64,000 nt of DNA. It comes from Paulinella micropora. Taxonomy: Eukaryota; Cercozoa; Imbricatea; Euglyphida. Below are positions 38,665-48,219 of the stretch, piece after piece. The notes below the pieces were generated by a model. The model did no database searches. It was given only the letters and a program-made list of their open reading frames with translations, and was not told the origin of the DNA. Every line of letters begins with the position of its first letter. Within the stretch, counting starts at the first letter, position 1. The translations under genes were made by a program, and so were the position numbers. The stretch is taken from contig BJOX01000302.1 of the NCBI GenBank assembly GCA_009731375.1, forward strand, positions 270,985 to 334,984, in the 5' to 3' direction.

Positions 38665-39459
38665 TCAGGGGACGACGGGGGCGCTGGTCCCTCCCCCGGG
38701 CGGACGTAGGTCCGCGCCCGAGGTGGGCGGTGGCCAGCCGCCGCGCCCGGCGCTCGTCGCCAGCGGCGCCGACATTCCCCTGGCGGCCCGGCGCCGGCGC
38801 CCCGGGGTGGTCAGGTACTGGAGGGCAGGCAGGGAGAGCTGGCGCACGTAGGGGTTGAGGGCTGCCAAGGCGGGGGGGGCTAGCTCCGGCGGGGACAGCG
38901 CGTCGTGCTCCGAGCAGACGAAGGCCGGCGGGCGGGGCCAGCGCCCGTGGCCCGGGCAGGCGCCGGTGAGGGCCCAGCACCGCGGGCGGTGCTCGTGCCA
39001 GTGCAGGGCCTGGTGCAAGTAACCGCAGTACAGCTGGCAGCCGCACAAGCCGCACTCGTACAGCGCCCGGGGCGCCGCGCGCTGGCAGTGCGGGTAGCCG
39101 CAGCGCAGCTGCGCCCAAGCGGCGGCGGCGCCGTCCCCGCGCGGGCATGCACGCTTGGCCCCCGGCAGGGCCAGCGCCCGGGGTGCGCAGCCCGCCGCCC
39201 GGTGGCCGGCCGCGCACTGGCGACCATGTGTCTCGCTGCAGTAAGCCTGTAGCTGGCAGCGCGCGCAGGCGAACCGCGCCGGACGCCCGCAGCCCGACAC
39301 CGCGCACGGCAGATACTGCGCCCGCGTGGGCAGGCGGATGCGCGCCGTGTACGACAGGGCCGCCCCGTCCCGCTCGGTGTCAGGGCCGCCCACTAGCGCC
39401 TGCCAGGCCCACCGCCACAGCTCGCAAGCCCCGCCGGCCCCAGGTCCGGCCGTGAACAT
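38665..39459 (-). CDS. Double MYND-type zinc finger protein, 264 aa
   Basis: Two MYND-like fingers lie in tandem. The first (about residues 51-90) has the Cys series ending CARCQLQAYCSETH with a final H-x5-C. The second (about 118-158) ends CGLCGCQLYCGYLH with H-x3-C. MYND fingers bind proline-rich peptides and often sit in chromatin regulators, so a role in protein recruitment is likely. The C-terminal 100 residues are low-complexity. ATG 39459 is chosen because the upstream frame is poly-Pro and crosses an N gap. It is divergent from the helicase gene. Confidence 0.8.
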   Translation of the reverse strand: MFTAGPGAGGACELWRWAWQALVGGPDTERDGAALSYTARIRLPTRAQYLPCAVSGCGRPARFACARCQLQAYCSETHGRQCAAGHRAAGCAPRALALPGAKRACPRGDGAAAAWAQLRCGYPHCQRAAPRALYECGLCGCQLYCGYLHQALHWHEHRPRCWALTGACPGHGRWPRPPAFVCSEHDALSPPELAPPALAALNPYVRQLSLPALQYLTTPGRRRRAARGMSAPLATSAGRGGWPPPTSGADLRPPGGGTSAPVVP

Positions 39460-39794
39460 GCCGCGTTTGCCTGGCCAGGGGGGGGGCGGCGGCTCCGTGC
39501 GGGCTGGCCGGGGCGGAGGAGGGGGCGGGGGGGGCGCTCCCCCTCCCCCCACCCCATGGGAGGGGGGCCGCCGGCCCGCCCACGCACGGGGCCGTACCCC
39601 CGCCAGCGCCCCCCCCCCGGCGGGTGGGCGCCNNNNNNNNNNCCCGCGCCAGCGTTCTCCCTGCGGTGCGCGGGCACGGGCGTGTCGCAGGGGGGGGGGG
39701 AAAGGGCGGTGGGCCCCCCCGGCGACACCTGCGTCCACCGCGCGCGGGCTGGCCCCCCGGCCGCCGGCCGGCCGCGACGACGCGAGAATCGGAC
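39460..39794. promoter_or_regulatory. Divergent intergenic region with G/C runs and a gap
   Basis: It lies between the MYND gene and the helicase gene. G8 and C9 tracts flank an N10 gap at 39633-39642. No TATA-like element is seen. Confidence 0.4.
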
Positions 39795-42700
39795 ATGTCC
39801 CGACCGCCGGCAGCGGCCGAGAGCCAGCCCGCCCCGCCCGGCGCTCCGGCCGCGGCGGAGGAGGCGGGCGTGTCGTGGTGGGCCCCGGCCCCGCGCCAGC
39901 CCGCCCCGGGCCGCCTGCTGTGGCTGGTGCCACGGCGGGGCCGCCGGGCGGTGGAGGGCCGGGTCGTGCTGTCGCTCACCGGGCCCGGCCAAGACCGGCG
40001 GGCCTGGCTGAGCGACCTGGCGGACCCGGTGCACCAGGGCCTGGTGAGCTTCTCGCTGCACCCCGCCGGCCTCGTCCGGGGTCGCTCCGCCGGCGTCTGG
40101 CTGTACGAGCACGACCGGGGCGAGGTGCTGCCCTGGGTGGACGAGACCAAGCTCTGGTCGAAGCTGCCGGCCTCCGTCGTGCCGCGCACGGCCCGCAAGC
40201 GAGCGCGTGCGCTGCGCCGCCTGGGCCACGCCGCCTCGGCGCCCAAGGCCCCGCCGGCGCTCGCGCGGGCGCTGGAGGCCTGGCCGGGCTGGTGGGCGCT
40301 GCGGTTCCTGCTGGAGGACGGCCGCTGGGCCCCCTTCCTGTGCCTGTTCGGGCCCCGCGCCGAGCTGCTGTGGCGCAGCCGGCGGCGGGACAGGCGCCGG
40401 TGGCTGGCTTCGCTGCTGGACTCGCCACCGGGCGGCACCGACCCGCGCTGCTTCTTCGACGGCGACCTGCTGCTGCCGGGCGCGCTGGACGGCCCCGCGC
40501 TGACCCCCGCCCACTTCTCGGGCCTGGGCCAGCTCCTGCGGACACGCCTCGCGGCGGGGCTCGGGCCCGCGGGCCGGCGCCTCGTGCTCGTCCACTACTG
40601 GCTGCGGCTGACCCTCGCCGTGCGCAAGAGCTCGTGCTTCCACCTCCCGGCCTGCCAGCCCGCCGGCGGGCTGGTGTGCGAGCTGCTGCCGAACCTCGAC
40701 CGCCGCTCGGAACACGGCCGCCACCTTTTCCCGGGCTTCTCCGACCTGCTGCGGCAGTTGCTGCTGCCGGACGGCTCGCTGTGGTGCGAGGACTGGTGCG
40801 AGCGCGCCGGCGAGCACGCGTACGCGCTCAGGCCGCACGTCACGCCGGCCGTGCTGACGCCCGTGCTCCATGACCTCTGGGGGCTCGGCGGGGGCGCCGC
40901 CGGCTGCGCCCGCTGCTCTGCCGGCGCCGGGCCACCCGCGCCCAAGCGCCGCCGCCGCAGCCGCGCCGAGCCGGCGCCGGCGGAGCCCGCGTGGCTGCAC
41001 CCCCGCGCCGGCCTCTGGGTGCCCCGGGACCTGTGGCGCCAGGAGCAGGCCCTCGCGGACCGCCTGCGGGGGCTGGCCACGTCGGGCTGCGGCCACCTGC
41101 TGGCCAGGCTCCGGGCCCGCGGCCCCGACGACGAGGGCGCCTTTGTGCCCAGCGAGGAACAGCGCCGCGCCGCCGAGGTGTGCCTGCGCTCGCGCCTCGG
41201 CGTCCTCGTCGGGGCCGCCGGCACCGGCAAGACCGCGCTGGCGGGCTGGCTCCGCTGCCTGGGCGTGCCGCTCGTGTTCGTGGCCGTGACGTGCCAGGCC
41301 GTCACGGCCGCCCGGCGGGCCTGGGCCGGGGCCGCCGCCCGGCCGCCCGCGGGGCCGGGCCCGGCGGGGGCGGGCCCNNNNNNNNNNGGGGAGCCCGCCT
41401 GCCGCCAGTGCCGCGGCCCCCCGCCGCCCGCCGAGGGCTGGGGCTGGTACGTCACGCCCGGCTTCTACACGTCCGCCCTGCTGGAGGCGTACGCGGCGCT
41501 GCCGCCGAGGCCCGCCTGGCCGGCGCCCACCCTCTTGGTCGTCGACGAGCTGTCCTTGTTCAGCCCGGCGGCCCTGCTCCGCCTCCTGGACGTGCTGGCC
41601 CGGCTCGTGCCCTCGGTGGCGGGCCTGCTCCTGCTCGGGGACAGCGCCCAGCTGCCGTCCATGGGACAGGGCTGCGTGCTGGCGCTGGCCCAACACCTCT
41701 TCCCGGCCTGCTGCGCGTGCCTGGACACCGTCCGGCGCGGGCAGGCCGGCGCCGGCGGCCTCACGCAGGTGCAGCGCCTGGCGCGGACGCTGCGCCCGGC
41801 GGCCGACGCCAGCAGCGTAGCGGAGGTGCGCGCCTGGCCCGACGCGGTGCTGGGCCGCTACTTCCGCCTGCACGTGGGCCCCGACGAGCTGCGCGAGCTG
41901 GCCCTCGGCTGGTTCCGGCAGTACGAGCCCCCCGGGGGGGTCACCCGCCAGGCCGTGCGCGGGGGGCTGCGCTGCCCGAGCTACCAGCTCGCGACCGTGC
42001 GGGCGCAGGAAAGGCAGCGGCTTAACGAGTGGCTGGCGGACGCCGCCGGCGCCCCCGCCCGGGCGGCCGACGGCGCCCAGGCCTTGCGGCCGGGGCTGAA
42101 GGTCAGGCTGAAGGCGCCCCGCAGTTGTCCCGCGCGGCGGGTCCTGGCGCAGGCGGCGCGCGTCTTTGTCGAGCCGGGGGACCTGTGGGCGGAGAACGCC
42201 CCGCCGGCCGCCGCGCCGGCCCGGCTCGTCCGGGTGCCGCCGAACGAGGGGCCCTGGGCCCGGCTCGAGGAGGTGCGCGCGGTGGGCTACCTGCTCGACA
42301 TCTCGGACGTGTGGCTGCAGTGTTCGAAGGACGCCAAGAACGTGGCGGTGCGTGCCTTTCCCCGTGGCAGCGCGCTGCCGGACACCCGCACCCCCCTGCC
42401 GGCGCAGGTCGGCCGGCGCTCCTGCCCCTTAGCCTTCAGGCGCTTCCTCATCTGGACGGGCGCGGTAGGCGACCGCGCGGGCCTCGTGGAGTTCTACAGC
42501 CAGGACCAGCACGGCCGGGAAGCACTCGAGCTAGGGTACGCCCTCACCGACGTGTGCGTCCAGGGGGGGGAGCTCCGGCACCTGCACCTGGTGCTGTCGC
42601 CGCACGCTTCGCCCCGCCACTACTTCTTGCGCCAGATCGCCTACACCGCCCTGACCCGGGCCACCCGCACGGCCAGCATCGTGCTGCCGCTCGCGGGCGG

Positions 42701-42926
42701 ACGAGCCCGGCTGACGCCCCGTGAGTACTGGGAGAAGGTCAGGGGCGCCCACGCCCGGGTGCTCACGGCCCTGGTGGAGGCCCCCCCGGACGTAGCCCCC
42801 GGCGCGGCCGAGCCGCCGGCCGGCCCGGGGCCCGGAGAGGAGGCGGCGGCCCCCGGCTCGGCCGGCCCGGAGCCACCGGGGGCGGAGCTCGTTCCTACGG
42901 CGGGCTTAGCACGGGGGGGGGCGTAG
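39795..42926 (+). CDS. SF1 (RecD/Pif1-like) DNA helicase with long N-terminal extension
   Basis: The protein is about 1043 residues. Walker A is GAAGTGKT (473-480), motif II is VVDELS (D584, E585), and motif III is LGDSAQLP (D616), the form typical of SF1B helicases such as RecD2, Pif1 and herpesvirus UL5. A degenerate motif V (YALTDVCVQGG) and motif VI (YTALTRAT, R955) complete the motor. An N10 gap at 41378-41387 lies between motifs Ia and II. The 450-residue N-terminus contains Trp- and Arg-rich segments and no motif I know. The last 50 residues are Pro/Ala-rich. A role in viral replication or recombination is inferred. ATG 39795 is chosen over the longer frame that crosses a gap. Confidence 0.85.
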   Translation: MSRPPAAAESQPAPPGAPAAAEEAGVSWWAPAPRQPAPGRLLWLVPRRGRRAVEGRVVLSLTGPGQDRRAWLSDLADPVHQGLVSFSLHPAGLVRGRSAGVWLYEHDRGEVLPWVDETKLWSKLPASVVPRTARKRARALRRLGHAASAPKAPPALARALEAWPGWWALRFLLEDGRWAPFLCLFGPRAELLWRSRRRDRRRWLASLLDSPPGGTDPRCFFDGDLLLPGALDGPALTPAHFSGLGQLLRTRLAAGLGPAGRRLVLVHYWLRLTLAVRKSSCFHLPACQPAGGLVCELLPNLDRRSEHGRHLFPGFSDLLRQLLLPDGSLWCEDWCERAGEHAYALRPHVTPAVLTPVLHDLWGLGGGAAGCARCSAGAGPPAPKRRRRSRAEPAPAEPAWLHPRAGLWVPRDLWRQEQALADRLRGLATSGCGHLLARLRARGPDDEGAFVPSEEQRRAAEVCLRSRLGVLVGAAGTGKTALAGWLRCLGVPLVFVAVTCQAVTAARRAWAGAAARPPAGPGPAGAGXXXXGEPACRQCRGPPPPAEGWGWYVTPGFYTSALLEAYAALPPRPAWPAPTLLVVDELSLFSPAALLRLLDVLARLVPSVAGLLLLGDSAQLPSMGQGCVLALAQHLFPACCACLDTVRRGQAGAGGLTQVQRLARTLRPAADASSVAEVRAWPDAVLGRYFRLHVGPDELRELALGWFRQYEPPGGVTRQAVRGGLRCPSYQLATVRAQERQRLNEWLADAAGAPARAADGAQALRPGLKVRLKAPRSCPARRVLAQAARVFVEPGDLWAENAPPAAAPARLVRVPPNEGPWARLEEVRAVGYLLDISDVWLQCSKDAKNVAVRAFPRGSALPDTRTPLPAQVGRRSCPLAFRRFLIWTGAVGDRAGLVEFYSQDQHGREALELGYALTDVCVQGGELRHLHLVLSPHASPRHYFLRQIAYTALTRATRTASIVLPLAGGRARLTPREYWEKVRGAHARVLTALVEAPPDVAPGAAEPPAGPGPGEEAAAPGSAGPEPPGAELVPTAGLARGGA

Positions 42927-43258
42927 CCCCCGGGGGGGCTTGGTACCCTAGCCTGTGGTGCGTGGCTGCGCTGGCAGCCGGTGTACAAGGAGTTCGGGGC
43001 CGGGCCGGAGGGCCCTGCCCCCCCCCCGTTGGGGCCCGGGGGGCAGAGGGCAGCGGAAAGTGATGCCCCGGCAGGAGAGGACATCATCGACGGTGACCCG
43101 GGGGGCGGGGCTGGTACGCTACCGGCCTAACCAGGCTGTGCCCTCACTAGGGAACAAGATTCTGTGACCCCAAGGACAGACAGTTTTACTGACAAGAAAA
43201 ACCCAGGCTTGTCCTTTGTACTAAGAAGAAGAAATTATTAATCATTCGCTTCGCTCGA
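42927..43258. other. Intergenic region, 330 bp
   Basis: GC content falls toward 43200-43260. It lies between the stop codons of convergent genes. No gene is supported here. Confidence 0.4.
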
Positions 43259-43571
43259 TCACTCGCCCGTCCTGATCGAGCCGCCGGCGGTTTTGTGCGC
43301 ACGTTCCTGGCAGGCCCGTTTGTGCTCGGGCCAGCCCCGCCTCTGGCACGTGCGGCCGCAGTAGCGCACAACCCGGCGGCCGCCGCAGACCCGCACGCCC
43401 TTGCCCCGGCCAGGAACCGAACAACCCCGTCCGGCCGCACTGGTACTTCCTCTTCTTCTCGTGCCCCTCCCCGCACGTGCGGCGCGTGCGCAAACCACTC
43501 CCTCCCACGCGGCGGGGGCGTGCGTGTGTCCCCCCCCGCGAGGAAAAGTGCGCGCGTGTGTCCCCCCCCCG
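43259..43571 (-). CDS. MYND-type zinc finger protein, N-terminus lost in a gap
   Basis: The readable C-terminal part contains RYCGRTCQRRGWPEHKRAC, the second half of a MYND finger (Y-C-x3-C-Q-x3-W-x2-H-x3-C). The first Cys pairs are incomplete in this frame, which could mean a degenerate finger or an indel. Upstream sequence is lost in the gap at 43572-43805, so the start is unknown. It is similar in type to the double-MYND gene at 38.7 kb but is not an obvious copy. Confidence 0.6.
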
Positions 43572-43805
43572 NNNNNNNNNNNNNNNNNNNNNNNNNNNNN
43601 NNNNNNNNNNNNNNNNNNNNNNNNNNNNNNNNNNNNNNNNNNNNNNNNNNNNNNNNNNNNNNNNNNNNNNNNNNNNNNNNNNNNNNNNNNNNNNNNNNNN
43701 NNNNNNNNNNNNNNNNNNNNNNNNNNNNNNNNNNNNNNNNNNNNNNNNNNNNNNNNNNNNNNNNNNNNNNNNNNNNNNNNNNNNNNNNNNNNNNNNNNNN
43801 NNNNN
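43572..43805. other. Assembly gap
   Basis: 234 N bases follow a C run. The gap hides the 5' part of the MYND gene and possibly a divergent promoter. Confidence 0.95.
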
Positions 43806-44121
43806 GGCCGGCCGCCCGACCCACACAATCGGCCCTCCCGTGGGTAGCCTACTTCATGCCGAGCCAGACCCGTAGCACCGACCAGGCGCCGGCAGGCGCC
43901 AGCGCGCCCGCAGCGGCCACCGAGGTCAGCACCCCCTTGCCTTGCCTGCCCAGCTGAGCCCCCACCAGAGCACGCCGCGGGGCGCAGCAGCAGAACCAGG
44001 TCCTGCCGTGTGCCTGTGACAGAACCCCAACTGCACGGGCGCAGCCCCCGGGGGGTCCTCCTCCCCAGCCCCGCCGGCCGGGCCCCCGAGCCCCTGGGCA
44101 GCCACCGAGGCGCTGAAGCGA

Positions 44122-44502
44122 GTGCAGGACCTCGAGGAGCAGGACGAGCGTTGCACGACTGCCGCCGAACGCCGTGCTATCTGGGAGCGAGTGCGCCAGG
44201 AAGTGCACCGGGCGCACGAGGGGGGCATTAGCGAGGCGGAGGGGAGGCTGAAGGCCTTCTTGCAGAGCGACGGACCTAGCGAGGGCCTGGAGTGGGCCGT
44301 CGTGCAGCGGGAGGTGTTTGCCACGCTGCGGGGGCCCGAGGAAACGCCGCGGGGGGTCGCCGGCGGCAGCGACGAGAGCGGTGAACCTTCGGCCAAGCGT
44401 CGCAAGACCGGGGCGGCGGGCACCGGCGTGGCCGCACCCGCCACGAACTCACGGGGCGCACCGAGCCCACCGCCCCCGGGCCAGCCCGACTCCGCGGCCT
44501 AG
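44122..44502 (+). CDS. Small coiled-coil protein, start uncertain (possible spliced gene)
   Basis: The protein has a strongly helical, charged segment (VQDLEEQDERC through about residue 75) and a Ser/Pro-rich tail with a basic AKRRKTG patch that could act as a nuclear localisation signal. No ATG opens this frame: it is open back to a TGA near 44020 and the listed start is a GTG. An upstream ATG at 43856 could belong to the same gene if about 100 bp is spliced out. ATTAAA follows at 44566-44571. Confidence 0.5.
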   Translation: MQDLEEQDERCTTAAERRAIWERVRQEVHRAHEGGISEAEGRLKAFLQSDGPSEGLEWAVVQREVFATLRGPEETPRGVAGGSDESGEPSAKRRKTGAAGTGVAAPATNSRGAPSPPPPGQPDSAA

Positions 44503-44959
44503 GCCGCCCGGCACTCTCGCGCTCCCGGTGTGTGCGCCGGAAGTTGGGCCAGCGAGCCAAGCTCCATTAAATGACCAAGCCGTCGCTGACCTAGCTGCTA
44601 GCCCGTGTACTCGCGGCGGCCGTGCCGGACCTGCCGGCCACTGCCGGGAGGAAAGGGGCCCGCCCCCCTGGGACCAGGCCGCGCCAGCCAGGGGAGCGCG
44701 CCTCTCGTCAGTAGGCGGGCCTGCGCGAGTGAGCAGGACGTCTCTCCCCCCCGCCGCCCCACCGTCGCCCTCCCCCGCGGGTGGGCACACCCCACCCCCC
44801 CCCNNNNNNNNNNCCCCTTACTCTGTCGGCCAGGGAGAGGAGGCGGGGGGGGGACAGCTTCCGGCGGCCACGCGGACCAGAAACGGGGGGCGAGCGCCGG
44901 GGCGGGGGAGAGTACTTACGTCAAAGATGCGCAGGGGGGGGGGCGTCCTTACGTCCAAG
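44503..44959. other. Intergenic region with gap and C/G runs
   Basis: ATTAAA at 44566-44571 serves the upstream gene. A C run leads into the N10 gap at 44804-44813. Just before the next start the motif ACGTC-AAGATG appears twice (about 44927 and 44951), the second being the start of the protease-like gene. Confidence 0.45.
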
Positions 44960-47755
44960 ATGCAGGAAGTGGAGGTCACCTGGGCCGACGCGGCGCGCGG
45001 CTCGGTGCCTGGCCGGGTCGCGGCCCGGCGTGGCGAGGTAGGCGCCGCTCAGGCCGGGCCGGTCTTTGTCAAGATCAGGCTGCCTCCTCTGCGGGGGGCC
45101 CAGGCGCTGCCCCAGCCCTACGCGGCCGCGTGCGAGTGTAGCGACCGGCCGCGCAAGAAGGCCAAGGTGCGCGACCCCAGGGCAGCGCTGAGGGAGGGCC
45201 TGGACTCCTTGCCGCCGCTAGGCGACCCGCTGGTAGCGAGCCTGCGGGCACAGCTAGACGACGTGCCCCCGAGCGCGCCCCCCCCTGCAGTCCCCGGCTA
45301 CTCGCTCCCCGACCGACTGAGCGCCCGTCTGGCCATTGACTGGCCCCGGCCCGCCGAGCGCGAGGCCATCCGCCGCTGCCTCTACTACCTGCGCTGGAAG
45401 AATGCACAGCAGCAGGCAGGGCATCGGTCCCCAGCAGAGGCCCCAGCGCAGCCACCAGGGATGCGTACGCGCCTGCGTTCGCAGGGCGGGGCTAAAACCC
45501 GGCGGCCACCCGCGAGGTTCGAGCTGGAGACCACCATCTACAAACGGCTGCACGCCGGAGCCCCGCCGGAGTGCCGACGCTGCCGCTGCCGCCAGCGCTT
45601 CCGCGAGGGGTTGGCGCGGGACCTGGCCGCGTGGCTCCGCCTACTAGCAACTCCCACGGAACTCACACAGTTGCTGATAGCCGGCGAACCTCTGTACGAA
45701 CTCTACCGCCTGGCGCGGGAGGAGGGGAGCGCCCAGCCCGACGAACTGGAGCGGAAGCACTGGTCCACGGTCTGTGAGCAAGTGCTGCGCCTCTGCCGCC
45801 CGGGGCTCGGCCCCTTTACGAGCGCAGCACCGGGCACGGACGGCTACCAAGCCCTGCAACGCCTGTTCACGGGGGGGCTTTGGCGAGAGGAGTGCTCCAC
45901 TGCCAGGGTCTGGATCTACTGCCTGGGGCTGGAACTCCACCGGGCGGGGGGGCTCGGCGGGCTCCCCGACGACCTCCCGAGGCCGGACGACCTGGCCTGC
46001 GCCAACCTGCCGCCAGCGCCGCCACCGGCGGCCGACTTCAGTCCCTGGCCCCTGCCCTGTAACTTCTGGCCCCAGATCCTGTTGGACCGCGTAGACCGCC
46101 GGGCGTGGGAGCCGCCCGCGCTCGCGGACCCCCGGGAGCCGCTGGTGGTGTTGGAGCACGACTTGGCCATCGCGTGCGCCAGTAGCTTCAAGGGAGAGTA
46201 CTTGTCAGACGCTGGGTACAGGCAGGCCGAGTGGCCGCCAGCGCTGTCAGACATCGCCCGGGCCGTGGACGTCCAGGTCGCTCGGCTCGAGTTCACGGTC
46301 ACGGAGCCAGGTGTACACGCCGGGCCGCACCACCTGGTCTTCTTCCACGGCAGCGGGCTCTGGAACCCGCACATCCGGCGCTCGCTGCCCCCGTTCCCGG
46401 TGCTGACCGACGACCGGAGCAAGGTGCGGGAGCTCGAACCGCGCGAGGAACCTGACCTGGGCCTGTATACCAGCCACCTGTGCTTTGATAAGGCCATGTA
46501 TGACTTGTACAGTGTTAAGCCCTGGAGGCTGGGGCCTCTGCGGTTAGTGCGCCTGCACGACGGGCGCTTAGGCTACGCCGGGACGCTCCCGCTGGACCTC
46601 GCAGCCAGGGAGGAAGTCGCAGAGGGGTTCCTGTGCGTGCTGGAGGCCTGGCTGCGTCCGTTCCGCCGGACGGCCGACTCCCTCAGCCTGTGGTTACCAA
46701 ACCCCCGGCGGGGCCGGAAGCCCCCCCGTGTAGTCCTGGACCGCCGACCACCTTACCAACAAAAACACCAGCAGCCCGAACGCCAGGGGCCAGAGCGCCG
46801 GGGCGGTGCCCCGCCGGCCGGCGCGGGCTACGCGGAGCTTGAACCGCAGCGCCGCCTCGACTGGCAACAGCTGGGCTGGGACAGGGAGCTGCGGTGGTCT
46901 TCGGACCAAGCGCGTGACCGACGGGTTCTCACCCTGCGCAGCCTGCTAGTAGGGGCCCTGGGCGTGCTGGACGCTCGCCTTAACCCCGTGGTCTCGATGG
47001 AGAGGGGGACGGCCCTCCTGTACAGCGGCCAGCCCGACGTGGGTGGCTACCCACGAACGGGGTTGCGACCGCTCGGTGCCGCTCTGTCGCTGCTGCGCGA
47101 GCTATACCCCAGCTGGGAGTGCCCCGGGAAACTCTGTCCAGTCGAGATTGAGCTGGACCCCCCCAAGCCCCCCAGGTTCTGGTACGGGGGCCACAGCAGC
47201 GACGAGCCCCAGGTGCGCGAAACGGACTTCACGGTGTACGTGTGCTCGGCGCTCGAGCATGCCTTCCTGCTCTGCAAGCAACGCGCAGGCACCGCCGTGG
47301 AGCTCACCCTCTGGGACTCCAACGGCAGCGAGTCCGCCAGCTACGACGACCTCCAGAGCTTATGCCAGAGCCTGGAACTGCAGAACGCGGGCGGGCAGCA
47401 CCTGGCCCGCCTGTTGGGCCTGGCGGAGGCCGGGGAGACCGAGGCACTGCTGGGTTGCTACCTCTACCCGCGGGCCGCGCCCACGCTGCAAGAAGAAGAG
47501 GGCTCGTGTACTTCCCACGCGTTGCTGCTGGCGGCGGTGGCCGTGGTGGACGGGCCCGCGTGCCTGCCCAGGGAGCAGGGTGCACGGGGCCTCTCGGACG
47601 CGTGGTTGCTCTTGGGAACCGCGCTGGGCTTGCGCTGGTGTTTGCTGCCGGCGGCGCGCGCCCGGCTACTGTTCTTGCCGCCCGGGCAGGAGGATGACTT
47701 CGGGCGGTGCCACCTCGAAGGCTTTGGCGAGCAATCCGTACTACAAGCGCAATGA
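44960..47755 (+). CDS. Ulp1-like cysteine protease, paralogue 1 (931 aa)
   Basis: The C-terminal 180 residues contain a His-Asp-Gln-Cys series in Ulp1/adenain order: HAFLLCK (H767), LWDSNGS (D786), Q844 and GSC (C850). Gln precedes Cys by exactly six residues, as in yeast Ulp1, and His to Asp is 19. This implies a clan CE cysteine protease acting on ubiquitin-like conjugates or on virion precursors, as the pS273R protease of asfarviruses does. The N-terminal 750 residues are unrecognised and include a C-x2-C-x-C cluster (about residue 200) and Arg/Pro-rich linkers. The next gene is a full-length paralogue. The frame is open far upstream, and ATG 44960 is chosen because the paralogue starts at the equivalent codon. 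Confidence 0.65.
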   Translation: MQEVEVTWADAARGSVPGRVAARRGEVGAAQAGPVFVKIRLPPLRGAQALPQPYAAACECSDRPRKKAKVRDPRAALREGLDSLPPLGDPLVASLRAQLDDVPPSAPPPAVPGYSLPDRLSARLAIDWPRPAEREAIRRCLYYLRWKNAQQQAGHRSPAEAPAQPPGMRTRLRSQGGAKTRRPPARFELETTIYKRLHAGAPPECRRCRCRQRFREGLARDLAAWLRLLATPTELTQLLIAGEPLYELYRLAREEGSAQPDELERKHWSTVCEQVLRLCRPGLGPFTSAAPGTDGYQALQRLFTGGLWREECSTARVWIYCLGLELHRAGGLGGLPDDLPRPDDLACANLPPAPPPAADFSPWPLPCNFWPQILLDRVDRRAWEPPALADPREPLVVLEHDLAIACASSFKGEYLSDAGYRQAEWPPALSDIARAVDVQVARLEFTVTEPGVHAGPHHLVFFHGSGLWNPHIRRSLPPFPVLTDDRSKVRELEPREEPDLGLYTSHLCFDKAMYDLYSVKPWRLGPLRLVRLHDGRLGYAGTLPLDLAAREEVAEGFLCVLEAWLRPFRRTADSLSLWLPNPRRGRKPPRVVLDRRPPYQQKHQQPERQGPERRGGAPPAGAGYAELEPQRRLDWQQLGWDRELRWSSDQARDRRVLTLRSLLVGALGVLDARLNPVVSMERGTALLYSGQPDVGGYPRTGLRPLGAALSLLRELYPSWECPGKLCPVEIELDPPKPPRFWYGGHSSDEPQVRETDFTVYVCSALEHAFLLCKQRAGTAVELTLWDSNGSESASYDDLQSLCQSLELQNAGGQHLARLLGLAEAGETEALLGCYLYPRAAPTLQEEEGSCTSHALLLAAVAVVDGPACLPREQGARGLSDAWLLLGTALGLRWCLLPAARARLLFLPPGQEDDFGRCHLEGFGEQSVLQAQ

Positions 47756-48219
47756 GAGGCCAAAGATGGCCCCGGGCGCTGGTACTAGGTCGCGCGCCGG
47801 CCGTCGGACGCATGGCGCTCGGCCGCTGTGGTAGCTTGTAGCTGGGAAGCACCGTACGGGAGGACGGTGTGCGTGGGCCTGAGGCCAGGAGCAGCGTTGT
47901 CCGTCTGCTCTCTCGCGCAGCAGTACGTAGTCCAAACCGTTAAAAAAAGGCAGGCCGGCGGCCGACCCGTGGGCGCCGGGGTTAGTCTGGTGGCTGGTAG
48001 TAGCGGGGCCGGTCCGTCGTACCCTCGCCCGGCCGGCCCCTGCTGCGGCCCCGCGTTACCAGCCGTACGCCCGGCGGGGGCGCCCCCCCCCGGGGGGGAG
48101 GGGGTGGGCCGCGGGCGCCGGGAGGGGAAGGGGAGGGGGGGACACGGGCGTCCGGCGGGGAGCACCCTAGAGAAAAGCAGTGGGCCCCCCGGGGCGAGGC
48201 AGGGGCCCTGGACGTAAAG
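47756..48219. other. Intergenic region between the protease paralogues
   Basis: It includes a TTAAAAAAA stretch at 47940-47948 that probably ends the upstream transcript. The rest is GC-rich with G and C runs at 48070-48110. Confidence 0.45.

Noticed and set aside
39393-41873. 826-codon minus-strand frame opposite the helicase
   Set aside because: It crosses two gaps and has shadow composition; the helicase motifs lie on the plus strand.
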